Source: Silene conica (taxonomy: Eukaryota; Streptophyta; Magnoliopsida; Caryophyllales; Caryophyllaceae). From it: 64,000 nt of DNA. The notes under the pieces were generated by a model. It ran no database searches and had not been told where the DNA came from. It saw only the letters and a list, made by a program, of their open reading frames with translations. The stretch covers positions 2,528,269-2,592,268 of the forward strand of contig CM055311.2 in assembly GCA_029255685.2 (NCBI GenBank), read 5' to 3'. A program made the position numbers and the translations under genes. The stretch's first letter is position 1, and the number at the start of each line of letters is the position of its first letter. Of the stretch, positions 34,666 through 45,858 are shown one piece after another.

Positions 34666-35914
34666 TGTTGGGAAATGTGTCCTCAACAATTGTGCGATCA
34701 CGACAGTGATAAAAATCATTGTCATAAATCTTATGAAATGAATATGCAAGGGACGATCCAATATTGATTTAGTCAACTGACCAACATTAATCGATAATGA
34801 TTGGCTGACTAGAGTTTAACATTACTGTCGTATGACGGTGGTAGTCAGTTGATCCCTTTAGGTCACACCTATAGGACAGACCCCTTAAATAATATATATT
34901 GTTTAATTGTATAGGATACAGATTGATCGATATTCTTAAAACCGTATATCAAGAATTCAGAGGTTGAATCTTAAAGTAAGATTTATATTTGAAATTGAAA
35001 TGTGTCAATTGTCAAATATTAATCGATATTTTAGAAATATCGAAATTAGTATAATGAGTGGTTCATGGTTATAACAAACGTTGTTAATATATCGTATCGA
35101 CGATTATTACGATAACCATATGTTGGGACAGTAATTTCGAATTACTTAATGATTTGTTAAATGTGATTTAATTAATTTAGAAATATTATTTATATGATAA
35201 ATTTATATTTTAAATTAATACAATTATTATGTCACATAAGATGTTACGTAATAAGTCAAATTGTGCGAATTATAAAACGTAAAATGAAGGTCCATTTTAC
35301 GTATGAGTATACCGTGTAAGTGGCACTATAAGATAATATTGTATATGATATTTTATCTTATAATTTTAAGTCAAATGTGACATGACTTGACTATGTGCAT
35401 GTGACCATGCAAAAGGGATTAAAATCCCTTCCCTTTGTTCTTACTTACACGACACACTCACCACCCCAACCAAACCTATTTGTCTATAAATATATGTGAT
35501 CCATCACATATCATTTTAAGTCTTTAAGCAATTTTATTTCTAGTGAGAGATAAAAATAAATCCTCTAAAATATTATTCTCATAATATTTATACTACATTC
35601 ATTGTAGTATTCTAGTGTACTAATATTGTTATTAGTACACGGTTTTAAGGCAACCGTTTCCATCACCTAGCTCGTGTTCGTGTCTCGGTGTTTAAGGGTA
35701 GGTCTTGGGTGCAACGTAAAGGAGGCAAGCTATTTTGGTTGCTCCGTGGAGGATCGTCCTAGCACTTATTTGGACCGTTTGTAAGGCCCTTTCCGTTATT
35801 GTTCCGCATATTTTATTGCATGCATAAGATCAACATATCAATATGAGATTAAATGTAAATAATTAGTAAGACTACATTATTAGGATAACAAGTATGAATC
35901 TCGTTTTTCCTTCA
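34666..35914 (+). repeat. 3' LTR of the gag-only copia element
   Basis: 1249 bp, the same length as the 5' copy and nearly identical (about four substitutions noticed, for example at 35406). Confidence 0.95.
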
Positions 35915-36162
35915 TGCCCATGGTGGCCCAAGAGTGGAAGTTGTAGTGGGTAGTACGAAGTTTAGGTTGGGACCAGTAGTGACGGTTGTCGGGGACCGGA
36001 CTGGTAGTGGTGGCGTCGGGAAAAGGGTCTGCAGCAGACCTGTTATCCGCGTGATATCGTGGTTTGAGTTGGTTACTTAACTTTATGCGTTAATGTTGTT
36101 TTGTCATGACATGTATTAATGTACGTTATTATTATTATATATCCTTATCCTTATTATTATTA

Positions 36163-36910
36163 GGCTATTTAGCATATTACTACCTAATAAGTCTAAAAGT
36201 TTGCATCTTACTACCTAATATGTTCAATTATTCAAATAACTACCTAATAAGTGTAAAAACTGACCCGATTACTACCAAAATGACGTAAATTGCTAAAAGA
36301 TGACGGAAATCAATTTATTTCGTCCAGTTTTAATTTAAAACCTATTTTAATACCCATATTACCCTTCCCCTCTCCTTCCTCCATTAAAATACCTTTCTAC
36401 TTCAACAAAACTCATTTCTCCTTTCATTAATCTCGTTCTATTTCATCAATGGAACCCATTTCCCCAGATTTTCATCAATATTGTTCTATTTTCAACAATA
36501 AATCCAAATTTTTCCGGTAGTAACATGTCTTCAAGGGTCTAATCGGGGGAAGAAGAAAGTTGGTTGCTTTTTTGGGTGAAATTGAGAAATTCCGGAAAAA
36601 AAAAAGTTGTTGAAATAATGGAGAGAATGATAGAAGAAAGTGAGAATAAAGAGATTGATTTGAATGTTGAACCAGAATCATGGAGTTTAATCGGGTGAAG
36701 GAGAGAGTTGAAGATGTTTTATTAAGAAAGGGTAAAATCGTCAATTAACTTATCCCGAACATTTAAAACTAACCTAAGTTCGGTTTTCGTAAAAAAGGTA
36801 GCAAACTGATTAATGTTGTGTGATTTTAGGTTGTAAGTTGCAAAATTAATTATATTAGGTAGTAATATACAATTTTTTGAACTTATTAGGTAGTAATTTG
36901 TCATATTTCC
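36163..36910. mobile_element. MITE inside the LARD 3' LTR, probably Mutator-type
   Basis: This 748-bp block is absent from the 5' LTR, so its edges are defined by comparison. The ends are inverted repeats: GGCTATTTAGCATATTACTACC on the left, and the complement of GGAAATATGACAAATTACTACC on the right. The word TACTACCTAATA occurs several times in each arm. It lies in a TTA run, so a 9-bp duplication (ttattatta) is possible but cannot be proved. No transposase is encoded. Confidence 0.75.
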
Positions 36911-38749
36911 TTATTATTATTATTATTTATATTATTAGTGTGTTGTTGTTTGTTTGTATATTATTATTATTATTATTGGTTGTTGTCTAATTGTTATTGT
37001 CATGGTCAATGTTTGTGTTATTATTATTATTATTTTGTTGACCTATTAATTATTATTAGTATATTATTATTATTGATATTATATGTTAATAATATTATTA
37101 ATTGTGATGTTATTAGTATTATGATAATTGTATGATAGTATATTAATGGTATTGTATTATTGTTAATCATTTTGCTAGCAAGTGTTAAGGTTAATATTTA
37201 TAAATGAACATTGTGATTATTCATGAATAATTATATTGTTATTGCTATTGAAGTTGTAATAATTCTATAATTTCAGTCGTATGCTAAAATTAGCAAGTCT
37301 ATAATTAGTAAGTTTGTAATTGGTTAATGATAATTGATAGTATATGAGCATGTTTGTAAACGTGTAGGGATAACGTGTTATAAGTATATAGTTATGTACA
37401 AGATTGAATAAATATTAGTAGTGTGACTGTATGGTTTGAAATTAATATTAAGTAATAATTATAGGAACGTTATTTGAGGAGGAATATTTCTAGACGGTGA
37501 TTCTAATTGCAGGCTTGCTACTCCACGTAGGACACACTGACACTATACTCTATGATGTGTTATGAATGGGTGTTAAATTGTATGTTATGGATGTTGAGCA
37601 TGATTGATATAATAATGATATTGGTTGGATTGAGTGTTGATTATTATTAGTGGCATGAGTATTGCATTATTTAATAGCATGAATGATTAAGAGTATTGTT
37701 GCATTCATGAGCATGGCATATATATTCATTGGTTACTGAGAAAAATATGGATCAGATATTGTTCTGATATAAAGCCTAGGGTGGTTCTGCAAACCAGGCC
37801 TGGTGTCTTATCAGCTATTGAGCTGGTGTTCGGTGACGACCGATTATAGTCTGTCGGGAGGTTCGGTATGGCTTGGTGTTTCGGGTTTGAGATTGGTGTT
37901 TCGGGTTTGAGATTAAGATTGTGATTGAGCTCGAGCATATCATGGCATTTGCATATCAGAATTTGTTGCATTTTTATTATTGTGTTATTCTACTCAACCG
38001 CGAGGTTGACAGTGTATTCGTGTACACCTACGATGATCCGGAATGGGGAGTAGATTCTATAGGTCAGAGACAGATGGACTAGGAGCTTGGGCATGGAGAG
38101 AGACATGGCTTGGACCTACTTAGAATTAGACCACATACTTAGATGTTAGCAGTGTACTTTTATTCTTTGCGTAGTAGTTGTAATAATAATAAGTTTAAAT
38201 TTTATCAGTTTTATATAAAGCAATTTGGTTGTTTTACTTTGTTATACACTACCTTGGACATTCCGAGATGGTAACAGCTCTATTTATTTGAGAAAGTCTT
38301 GCTAAAGGCTCTTAAATAAATGGGGGTGTTACACGAATGCTCCTGCTATCTTCATGGATCAGATGAACAGGACGTTCAGTGAGTTCTTAGACACTTGTGT
38401 TGTGGTTTTTATTGATGATATCCTCATTTATTCGAAGACTGATGCTGAGCATGTCGAACATCTTCGATTGATACTTGGGATTTTACGTCGACAAAAGTGG
38501 TTCGCGAAGTTCTCTAAGTGTGAGTTTTGGCTATCTAAGGTTGCATTTCTTGGACATGTGATATCTAGTGAGGGAGTTATGGTTGATCCCGCAAAGATTG
38601 AGGCCGTTGTTGATTAGGAAAGTCCCAGAGATGTGGGAGAGATTCGTGTTGTACAAGATATGAAGAAAAAGTGGATGGCTTATTTTACTGATTTTCCTGA
38701 AATATATGGTATTGGATGCATACTTAATTCGTGTTATAAAGTTACAGGG

Positions 38750-39021
38750 TTAAGGGGTATGCTAGAAGGTTATTACGGGTTGTTGTAAATCGATTATGAT
38801 ATTCCCAAGGGTCTCAGGTTCAAGCCTCACTAAGAGCAATCTTGGGGGTAAATTGGCTTGAGGCTATGCCTTCTACATTTCGAGCTTGTCACCCCGTAAA
38901 AAAGGGTGGTTAACCTAGTGTACGTGGTTTGCAGGCTATCACGTATGCTCGGGGGTTTACCCAGTGCGCACCAAAGATAGCGGCTGCGGGTTCCCACGTC
39001 ATTCAATAAAAAAAAAAAATA
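38750..39021 (+). mobile_element. SINE-like retroposon
   Basis: A Pol III B-box-like word (GGTTCAAGCCTC, about 38820) is followed by GC-richer sequence ending GCGGCTGCGGGTTCCC and an A-rich tail at about 39008-39020. This is the general layout of tRNA-derived plant SINEs. The A box and target duplication were not found. It lies just past the point where the gypsy RT ends. Confidence 0.5.
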
Positions 39022-40470
39022 TGCTTAGTCTTTACGAATTTGCTGGAATCATTTCCCAACATTCCAAGTTTTGCTGACATGTTGCCATTAAAGTGTGCTT
39101 TCAAATTCTACAATTGTTACTCAATGTTGTTTAATAAGAACACCATTTTTTTATAGTCTGCCATGAGATTATTGCCGTGGGGTTGATTTGTTACCGATTT
39201 AAGTGAATTGTCTATCGTTTATTTGAGTGTGATCGGGAATCGCTCAAAGTCAAGTAACTCGAACTGTTAGAATATGCGCCAGGGAGTGTGGAGTAAATGA
39301 CTAGAATACTAGACGCTCATTATAAGTGATTATTGACGTTATCGGTTTCGAGAAAAGTAAAAGTCTAAAACAAGTCATTATAAGTTCGGACAAATAAATT
39401 TTATGAATAAACAAAATAAATTACTTTAAACGGAAGACAAAGTAATAAATTATGTTAAAACGAAAAAACGGATTTTTTTGATGAAGTGCATTGAACCCTA
39501 AACCCATCGAAGTGCGTCAATGCTCGAACGAATCTTATTCAATGCAAAAACTTTATTTGTTAGCATATAATTTTAAGATTAAACATAATACATTACGTTA
39601 AACGGAAAATAAAGTAATAAATTACGTAAAAATGGAGAAAATAAATAATTTTTTAAAAAGAAGAAAAATTTAAAGGGTCTCCATGGAGGAGATGAAGAAA
39701 TTCATGATCTCCCCCAGGGACAGATGAATAATAAATGTCTTCATCTCGTCCATGGACAAACGTTGAATGTCATGGTCTTGTCCATAGAGGGGATGAAGAC
39801 ATTCACCATCCATCCATGGATGCATGATGAATGTCATCATCCTTTCGCAATGCATTAAAATTATCGAAATCTTTCATTAAATTAACACGAAACTATAAAT
39901 TAAACACAAATTAACTAACGTTGTTAAGAAGTTGATAATTAACCGAAAAATGTGTTGAATTTGATTCCGCAATGAAAATTAGTGAGTTTAAATGATTTTT
40001 GTGGTTTTTTATTTTTTCGCGTTTTTATGAATTTATCAGATTTTTTCAGGAATTTCAGAGAAAATTTTAAAGAGAAAAAGTGTTCACAAAATGTCCAAGG
40101 ACATTTTTGTATTTTTTATGAAAAACGTCAACTACGTTTATTAACTCCTTAAAAAATACAATAGAGCTAATTTGTGTAGGCCACCTGATGCAAGGGTGAG
40201 TTGAAGACCCGTGTATCTCATCGGCCGGTATGAAGTCCATTAGACTCAGCCCATTATTACACAGTTGACCCAAAGTGGAGCCATATTGGTTGAGTCCAAA
40301 AAATAAAACCCAAATCCTGACTCGGAGCCATTGGGTGTGGGCTAAGACAAATGATGATGGGAAATACTAGAAAGCAAAGAATGATGTTCCGTGGACAGAA
40401 CAGATGGCAGAAAGAGGCCCAGCACTTGATTATTACTCACAGACAAATGGCAATAGTGTCATACCACCAA
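39022..40470. other. non-coding, with imperfect ATGAAGAC-type repeats
   Basis: No gene was recognised. Segment 39670-39860 holds imperfect direct and inverted repeats of CCATGGA and GATGAAGACATTC. Blocks at about 39414-39466 and 39588-39640 share TAAACGGAA and AAAGTAATAAATTA. The rest is AT-rich. Confidence 0.5.
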
Positions 40471-40945
40471 TTACCAACAACAACGTTAGACCATCCCCTT
40501 CTCCAAGCCTAAGCCTAAGGTGGTCTAATTGGATTGCCAATATTTTAGTTTTTAATTTTACTTTAATTATTATGACCCATTTTTAATTCATTTTCACCCT
40601 TTTAAGTAGAAGGTCATCAAACTCAATCATTTTCCATTTTTCCAATATTTTTAATCATTAACTTCATTTTCTACCCAACCAAATAATATAATAAGTCAAT
40701 AACGTTTTAACACGTCAGAGATCATTAAAGGTCACCAAAAAGGTGAATAACTCATTTCATGGTCACAAATTGACCCCGAAAACTTCAAGGTCACCAAAAT
40801 TAATATGAAATTACCAAAATTAGTGTTTTAATTACGTAATTAGAGTGTCTCAATAAGGTCGCGTCCTCTTTAACGACCTTATATGAACGGTAATGGTGTC
40901 ACTCATACAAACAACAACAACAACGTTAGCGTCGCAGTCATACCG
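40450..40945. repeat. insert flanked by imperfect 40-bp direct repeats
   Basis: A block of about 40 bp ending AACAACAACGTTAG occurs at 40449-40489 and again at 40889-40929, flanking about 400 bp of AT-rich non-coding DNA. It could be a decayed insertion or a local duplication. Confidence 0.45.
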
Positions 40946-41067
40946 AGACTGACTGCCATACACATGTACTCCCTCAAAGAACACGTCTGTCTATCTATAT
41001 TCTATACAGTATAACCACTTTGCTCTCCTTAGCGACTAAGTTAAAGATCTTCTATATCACACATTTA

Positions 41068-41070
<3 letters not shown>

Positions 41071-41116
<46 letters not shown>
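41071..41116. repeat. (ATT)n microsatellite
   Basis: About fifteen uninterrupted ATT units. Confidence 0.95.
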
Positions 41117-41132
41117 GCTACGACTACAACTA

Positions 41133-41338
41133 TAGTAAGTCTTGTTTGTGACGGGTCAGCATTTGTGACGGATATTTTGTGAGATAAAATGGATAAAAAA
41201 TGAGTTAGTGGAGAAAGAGGACCACATGAATAGCGTCAGAGAGAGAGAAAAAGTGGATATTTTATGAAACGAAACGGTATTCGTCACAAGCTTGTCGCTT
41301 GTGACGGATACCGCCGTCGCAAACGAGAATGTGTGCTA
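41133..41338. mobile_element. MITE copy 1, GTGACGG family
   Basis: Ends TAGTAAGTCTTGTTTGTGACGG and, inverted, TAGCACACATTCTCGTTTGCGACGG; about 206 bp, non-coding. Strongly similar to 41976-42173, which helps fix the edges. The superfamily is not certain. Confidence 0.7.
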
Positions 41339-41975
41339 CAACTACTATTCAATTCCAAATGTGAACTCAGCCTACATCCAAGGATAACACTCCACCTCAT
41401 GACTTTCTCCACCTTCTAGATAACACTCGCTTTCACTTTTTATTTCTCTCCAAACGCGTTTTTGCCGCTCTCACTCTCTTATTCGCTCACCTAATACTTA
41501 TTCCACTTAATCTTAAATTAAAAATAACTCCTTTTAAAATAGGGTTTTTTAAAATTACTCTGTTAATTAATTTTTTTTTAAAATTACTCCCTTAAGATAC
41601 ACTTTTATTAAAAATTGCTTCAAATTTCCAATTTAGATTACCTATTCGGTATGTTTTTGATCTTATTCTTTATTGTTATACCTTCTAAAGTATAAATTGA
41701 CTATGTTACAAGCGGAATCAATTCATAAACTTGTAGTATAAGTCACTTGAATTAAGGTTTTGAAGCAATTTTTGATAAAAAAAAAACATCTTAAGAGAGT
41801 TAATTTTGAAAAAATTATATAAGGGAGTAATTTTAGAAAACTGAATTTTAAAAGGGAGTTATTATTAATTTACTCTATTTTAAATAATACTATCTGTCTT
41901 ATGTATAAGCGGGGAAATATCACTCATGTGTATAAACTGAAAGGTGGTTAGTTAAGAGGAGAGACTCTAAGATAC
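41339..41975. other. spacer between two MITE copies
   Basis: AT-rich and non-coding. It contains an inverted pair of GGAGTAATTTTA-like words (about 41565-41590 and 41824-41862), suggesting a further small MITE. Confidence 0.4.
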
Positions 41976-42173
41976 TAGTAAGTCTTGTTTGCGACGGGTC
42001 ATCATTTGTGACGAATATTTTGTGAGATAAAATGGATATAAAATGAGTAGTGGAGAAAGGGGACCACAGGAATAGTGTTGGAGAGAGATAAAAAGTGGGT
42101 ATTTTGTGAGAGAAAACGGTATCCGTCACAAGCTTGCGACGGATAGTGCTGATGCAAATAAAAATTTGTGCTA
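41976..42173. mobile_element. MITE copy 2, GTGACGG family
   Basis: Same orientation and ends as copy 1, about 198 bp, with the shared core GGAGAAAG...GGACCACA. A third, partial copy lies near 57949-57999. Confidence 0.7.
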
Positions 42174-42890
42174 AGATATAATGTAAGACATATTAAAATG
42201 CTAATAAATAAATAAATAAATAAGTAATACACAAAATTTGTTTTTAATGGTAAATAAAAGTAGTGAGTAAGTGTGAAGTTATAAAATATACTCCGTAGTT
42301 ATTTATCTCAAAGAAAAAGACAGTGATAATTAAAGATGACAAGTTTAATCTGATCGGAATAACCATAACCATAATCTGACATAAGTCACATAACTCAAGA
42401 ATTTTGTAATCCAAATTCGACCCGTAACCCGACACGTCCCGATATTTAGTGATTGAACCCGAGCCGACCGACCCGATTATGACTCGATTAAATTAATGAC
42501 TTGACTATTATTAAGCTTAATATCGATCAATATGAAAGTGATTTAGTGTTTAGATCGATATATTTAACTCAATAATAAATTCACTAAACTAAATAATGAT
42601 TAACTAAATTTAATGGTCAAAAATTTAAAGTAATGCAATAAAGTAACTGAATTCAATATTGAGCCAACCCAAATCCGATACATTATTTAACCCGATAAAA
42701 ACCGACTCAACCCAATTTTACCCGAAATTGATACTCCCTCTATTATGGGTTTTCTTCCACTTTGGAAGGCGCACAATACTCAAGGGATAATGTATTTTAA
42801 TGAATACAGAGTTGGGTGAGGTTTGGAATAAGAGAGAGATGAATATTTATGAGTTAAATAATAAATTGTGGGCTACAAACATTAATGAAA
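42174..42890. other. non-coding stretch with repeat remnants
   Basis: Contains a short AATA run (about 42205-42226), a degenerate ACCCGA-rich region (42415-42725) like that at 5320, and a Stowaway-like edge (GATACTCCCTCTATTATGG, about 42730). No gene was recognised. Confidence 0.45.
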
Positions 42891-43985
42891 TCCCCTTTCT
42901 ATAAAAGAAATAACATCATATATTTATCTAACGTAGAAGTCAATCCGCTGACATGACATCTCAGATTTCAAGTTAACGCTGAGGTGTCAGTCTATTAAAT
43001 CACTTGAAAAACAAAAATATTTCAGAAGATGAAAAAGGTGCAATAAAAAATTGCAGAATATGCTATATGGAAGACAGAATATTCCTTTTGAACTAGAAAT
43101 TTGTTAGGGTTATGCAAAGTTTGGGAAATTCATTCAAATTTGATAAGTGACATGGTAAAATCATTGAAATAATCTTTGCGTCATTTATATATCTAAACTA
43201 AACATAAATAAACATTAGCCAATTCTAGATTTACTCGATAGAAAATAGGTCTTCCATTTTAAATTTCGTAAAATAATTGACTCAAAAATGGCATGAGTAC
43301 TACGAATCAAACAATTGAAGCAGGTTGTTTATTCTTAGAAAATATATGTCAGACTAAATTAATTTTGCTCGGTTTATACACTAATGTGTGCGCGATAATT
43401 TACTAGAGTACATTATCGTTATAAAGGTCATTCTTCATGCTAAGGTGATTCATTTAAATAAGAAAACTATTTATTTAATATATTAAATGAGTAGTCGTTT
43501 AATAAAATTGAATTGTCTTATCTAAGACAATCGCACGCAATAATTGTCGTTTAGTATAAACATCTTTAGTAAGTATATTCAAATTTACGTTTTTAACCCA
43601 ATTATCTGTTTACTACTTACGTCTGAACAAATTATTTACGTTTTGCCTTTATTGTACGATATGTAATATACAACTTTATTTTATGACTATTTACATATTT
43701 TAAAAAAGGTGCAATGAGTAATTAGACGCGTACTAATTTTCTTAGAAGTCGGTCATCTTGATGAACAAAGATAGCTCATGTATACCGATATATGTGATGA
43801 ACAATTCAAAAATAATTTATCCCTAGATAATTAATTTGTTTATCTTTAATAATATTAAATATATTCATCTACAGCTCTAAAGACATACATTTGTAAATAA
43901 TTAATCTGTTTATCTTTGATATTATTAACTATATTCATCTAAAATTTCAAAAACAGACCCGTGAATTTCAGGGCTTAGAACCTAG
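42891..43985 (+). mobile_element. Helitron-like non-autonomous element
   Basis: Begins TCCCCTTTCTATAAAAG after an A. Ends with a degenerate hairpin (CCCGTG...AGGG, about 43958-43974) and CTAG followed by T. It is about 1.1 kb with no coding. The 3' hairpin has decayed, so the call is moderate. Confidence 0.45.
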
Positions 43986-43989
43986 TTTA

Positions 43990-44860
43990 ATACTTCCTCC
44001 ATTATTTTTATATCACCCCATTTCTTTATACAGGTTTGCCGATATTCATTTTATTTTGATTATATCTTTAGCTACATACTACAAAAATTATAAAAGTTTG
44101 ATATTCTTAATCCTCTTATCAAGACAATCAAAAAAAGATCTCACATGAAAATATTTCCGTGAACGGATTGAGAGAAAACTGACGTTGAATACTCGATTGT
44201 GAATAGTGTCCAAAAGAAAAATAGGGTGATATAAAAAGAACGAAATTACTTTTTCACATACAAACTTTACTTTTTCACGTACATTTTATTCATTAATTTT
44301 CCATCAAATACCCTTAATACCTAAGCATCAATCCAATGAACCAATAATAAACATACACCTAAAAATCAATCACTAATGAATCATCGTGAATATCCGCGGC
44401 GTTCAACACTTTTGCCATATAATCATCAAGAAGACAATGTTTTTAGGTATTTTTAATCTTTCGATCTATCTTTTCTTTACTTTGATTTCTAAGGCAACAA
44501 CTTTCTTCATTACCCCAATCAAATTAAATAACCATTATTGCCTGATTTGTTTCTTCTTTTTTCTTGTTATTTATTTTTCACGTGGTGGGGGAGTCGGAGC
44601 AGGGGATGCGGGGTAAGGGGAACGGAGATGGGAATGAAAGTCGGCGATAAACGGAGAAAAATTTCTAAAGTCGGAGTTTGTGACGGTGGTTAGTTGGTGT
44701 TAGTGACTTGGTGTTTAAGGGGAGGAAGGAAGAGAAAAAAATTAACTAGACGAATGACAGAAATAAATTACAAGGGTAGTGGGGTAAAAGTCGTATGTAA
44801 AAAAGTAAAATTCGTATGTGAAAAAACACGTCCCAAAAAGTATGGAGGAAGTACATTTAT
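43990..44860. mobile_element. nested MITEs (Stowaway-like edge with an insert)
   Basis: Outer edges TACTTCCTCCATTATTTTT (about 43990) and the inverse of TACTTCCTCCATACTTTTT (about 44836-44858) resemble Stowaway ends. Inside, TTTTTCACATACAAACTTTAC (about 44251) pairs with inverted sequence at 44790-44826, marking a second element of about 0.57 kb. Frames at 44386-44616 and 44694-44888 show no domain. Confidence 0.5.
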
Positions 44861-45200
44861 ATTAGTTGATTTTTTTTCAAGGGAATAGATTTTTTAATTT
44901 GTGTAGAACCCCCACTTTCTATGAGGTATTTAATTACCCTTCTTGATCTTATCATTTTTAATTATTCTCTCTTCCATATAATTTAACAATAAAACTTTAT
45001 TGAATATAAAATTTACAAATAATTATTGCAAATAAAATATAAATAAAAGTTACATATTAAAAACACAAATACGAGTAAAAAAAAATAGGATAAAAAATTG
45101 ACAATTAATAAATACACAACCATATAGATAATAAAAAACATGGGATCAATATTTTTAATAAAAAATCTGTCAATTCTAAAATCATGACAAATAAAATTTA
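44861..45200. other. AT-rich non-coding spacer
   Basis: Nothing recognisable. Confidence 0.5.
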
Positions 45201-45505
45201 TCTTTTATATCTATACAATATTATTAAAAGGGTAACCTAAAATGCCACGTAGAGAATGCCACCTAACATTTAAAAAAAGGCACGTCACCTATTAAACATG
45301 ACATGAAGTCACGTCATTATTGCTTATTTTTTTTTAAAAAAAAACTAAAACAGTAAATGTAAAAAATTCTAGATAAATTAAATAACAATTAAAAATCAAA
45401 ATTTCTAATAGATTTAAAATATCGATGTTTATTGTTAGAATATTTTATGCAACAAATGAATACCATATAATTCTAATTTTTACGCCATTTATAAAAAATA
45501 CAAAT

Positions 45506-45745
45506 ATCTTTAAAACTATATTAAAAAACTACCTACAAAATGTCATGCGTTAAATCCACGCCAGCTTTAAAAAAGCCACGTAAATGCCACTTGAGACAAA
45601 TAATTTCACGTCAATTTCAAATCTATAAAACTATATTAAAAAGGCTACCTACAAAATGTCACCTAAACGTCATGCGTTAAATCCACGTCCGCTTTCAAAA
45701 AGCCACGTAAATGCCACTCGAGACAAATAATTCCACGTCAATTCC
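45506..45745. repeat. tandem duplication of about 115 bp
   Basis: Two copies (about 45506-45620 and 45625-45745) share AAAACTATATTAAAAA, CTACAAAATGTCA, GCGTTAAATCCACG and GAGACAAATAATT. They lie near the Helitron 5' end. Confidence 0.75.
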
Positions 45746-45780
45746 ACATGTGATTAGCCCAAGTCAATGACACATATGAC

Positions 45781-45781
<1 letters not shown>

Positions 45782-45842
<61 letters not shown>

Positions 45843-45858
45843 TAATAATAATAATAAT
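45782..45858. repeat. (AAT)n microsatellite
   Basis: About twenty-five AAT units with one interruption near 45840. Confidence 0.95.

Larger units (their letters stand above)
27638..35914 (+). mobile_element. gag-only copia-type element (TR-GAG-like)
   Basis: The 8277-bp element has two LTRs of 1249 bp each (27638-28886 and 34666-35914), a perfect target duplication tgccc (27633-27637 and 35915-35919), a Met-tRNA primer site, an intact gag and a polypurine tract. No protease, integrase or RT motif is visible in any frame. The LTRs differ at only about four positions by eye, so insertion is recent. It probably moves with enzymes supplied by a related autonomous element. Confidence 0.92.
20284..38333 (+). 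mobile_element. non-autonomous LARD-like LTR retrotransposon, with later insertions
   Basis: Two 3.1-kb LTRs (TGTAATACCCC...GGGGTGTTACA) flank 2.84 kb of internal DNA with no protein coding. The target duplication cgaat is exact (20279-20283 and 38334-38338). Long LTRs, a Met-tRNA primer site, a polypurine tract and no genes fit a LARD, which depends on another element's proteins. The polypurine context (GACGAAGTTCATTTTAAGGAGGG) is like Tekay gypsy elements, the probable helper. The 3' LTR has been expanded by a copia element and a MITE. Confidence 0.9.
26209..38333 (+). repeat. 3' LTR of the LARD-like element, split by two insertions
   Basis: LTR sequence is present at 26209-27637, 35920-36162 and 36911-38333, about 3.1 kb in total, matching the 5' LTR length. 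The gaps are a copia element (27638-35914) and a MITE (36163-36910). Confidence 0.92.
18252..38617 (+). pseudogene. gypsy gag-pol, frameshifted and split by an 18-kb insertion
   Basis: Coding begins at ATG 18252 with a proline-rich segment and the retrotransposon gag domain (VKTYGGEVDPVALTEWF, LEADRWW). A frame change near 18600 moves reading into the frame that stays open to 20283. That part holds two Cys clusters, including a CCHC knuckle ([14 protein letters not shown], about 19144), the protease motif LFDTGAS (about 19348), and RT ([39 protein letters not shown]). RT is cut at 20283 by the inserted element. It resumes at 38334-38338 through the duplicated target cgaat, keeping frame, with [10 protein letters not shown] and [15 protein letters not shown] at 38615-38617, where gypsy RTs have Trp, ends the frame; similarity stops near 38648. 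Confidence 0.9.
15089..38648 (+). mobile_element. Ty3-gypsy (Tekay-like) retrotransposon, interrupted and 3'-truncated
   Basis: It consists of a 3-kb LTR, a Met-tRNA primer site, gag, protease and RT. The RT is split by an 18-kb insertion (20284-38333) and resumes for about 310 bp before similarity stops near 38648. RNase H, integrase and the 3' LTR are missing. LTR size and RT style resemble Tekay/Del chromoviruses; without the integrase and its chromodomain this is inference. The element sits in the copia fragment at 15088; the presumed target duplicate is gttat (15084-15088), but its partner is lost. Confidence 0.88.

Noticed and set aside
36475..36904. Minus-strand frames inside the 36-kb MITE
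   Set aside because: They are short, AT-driven and without transposase motifs; the element is better seen as non-coding.
40404..40586. Frame starting MAERGPALDYYSQ
   Set aside because: It shows no recognisable domain, no splice or promoter context, and lies in repeat-flanked AT-rich DNA.
44386..44888. Two plus-strand frames near 44.4-44.9 kb
   Set aside because: They lie inside nested MITEs, with no domain and low-complexity composition.
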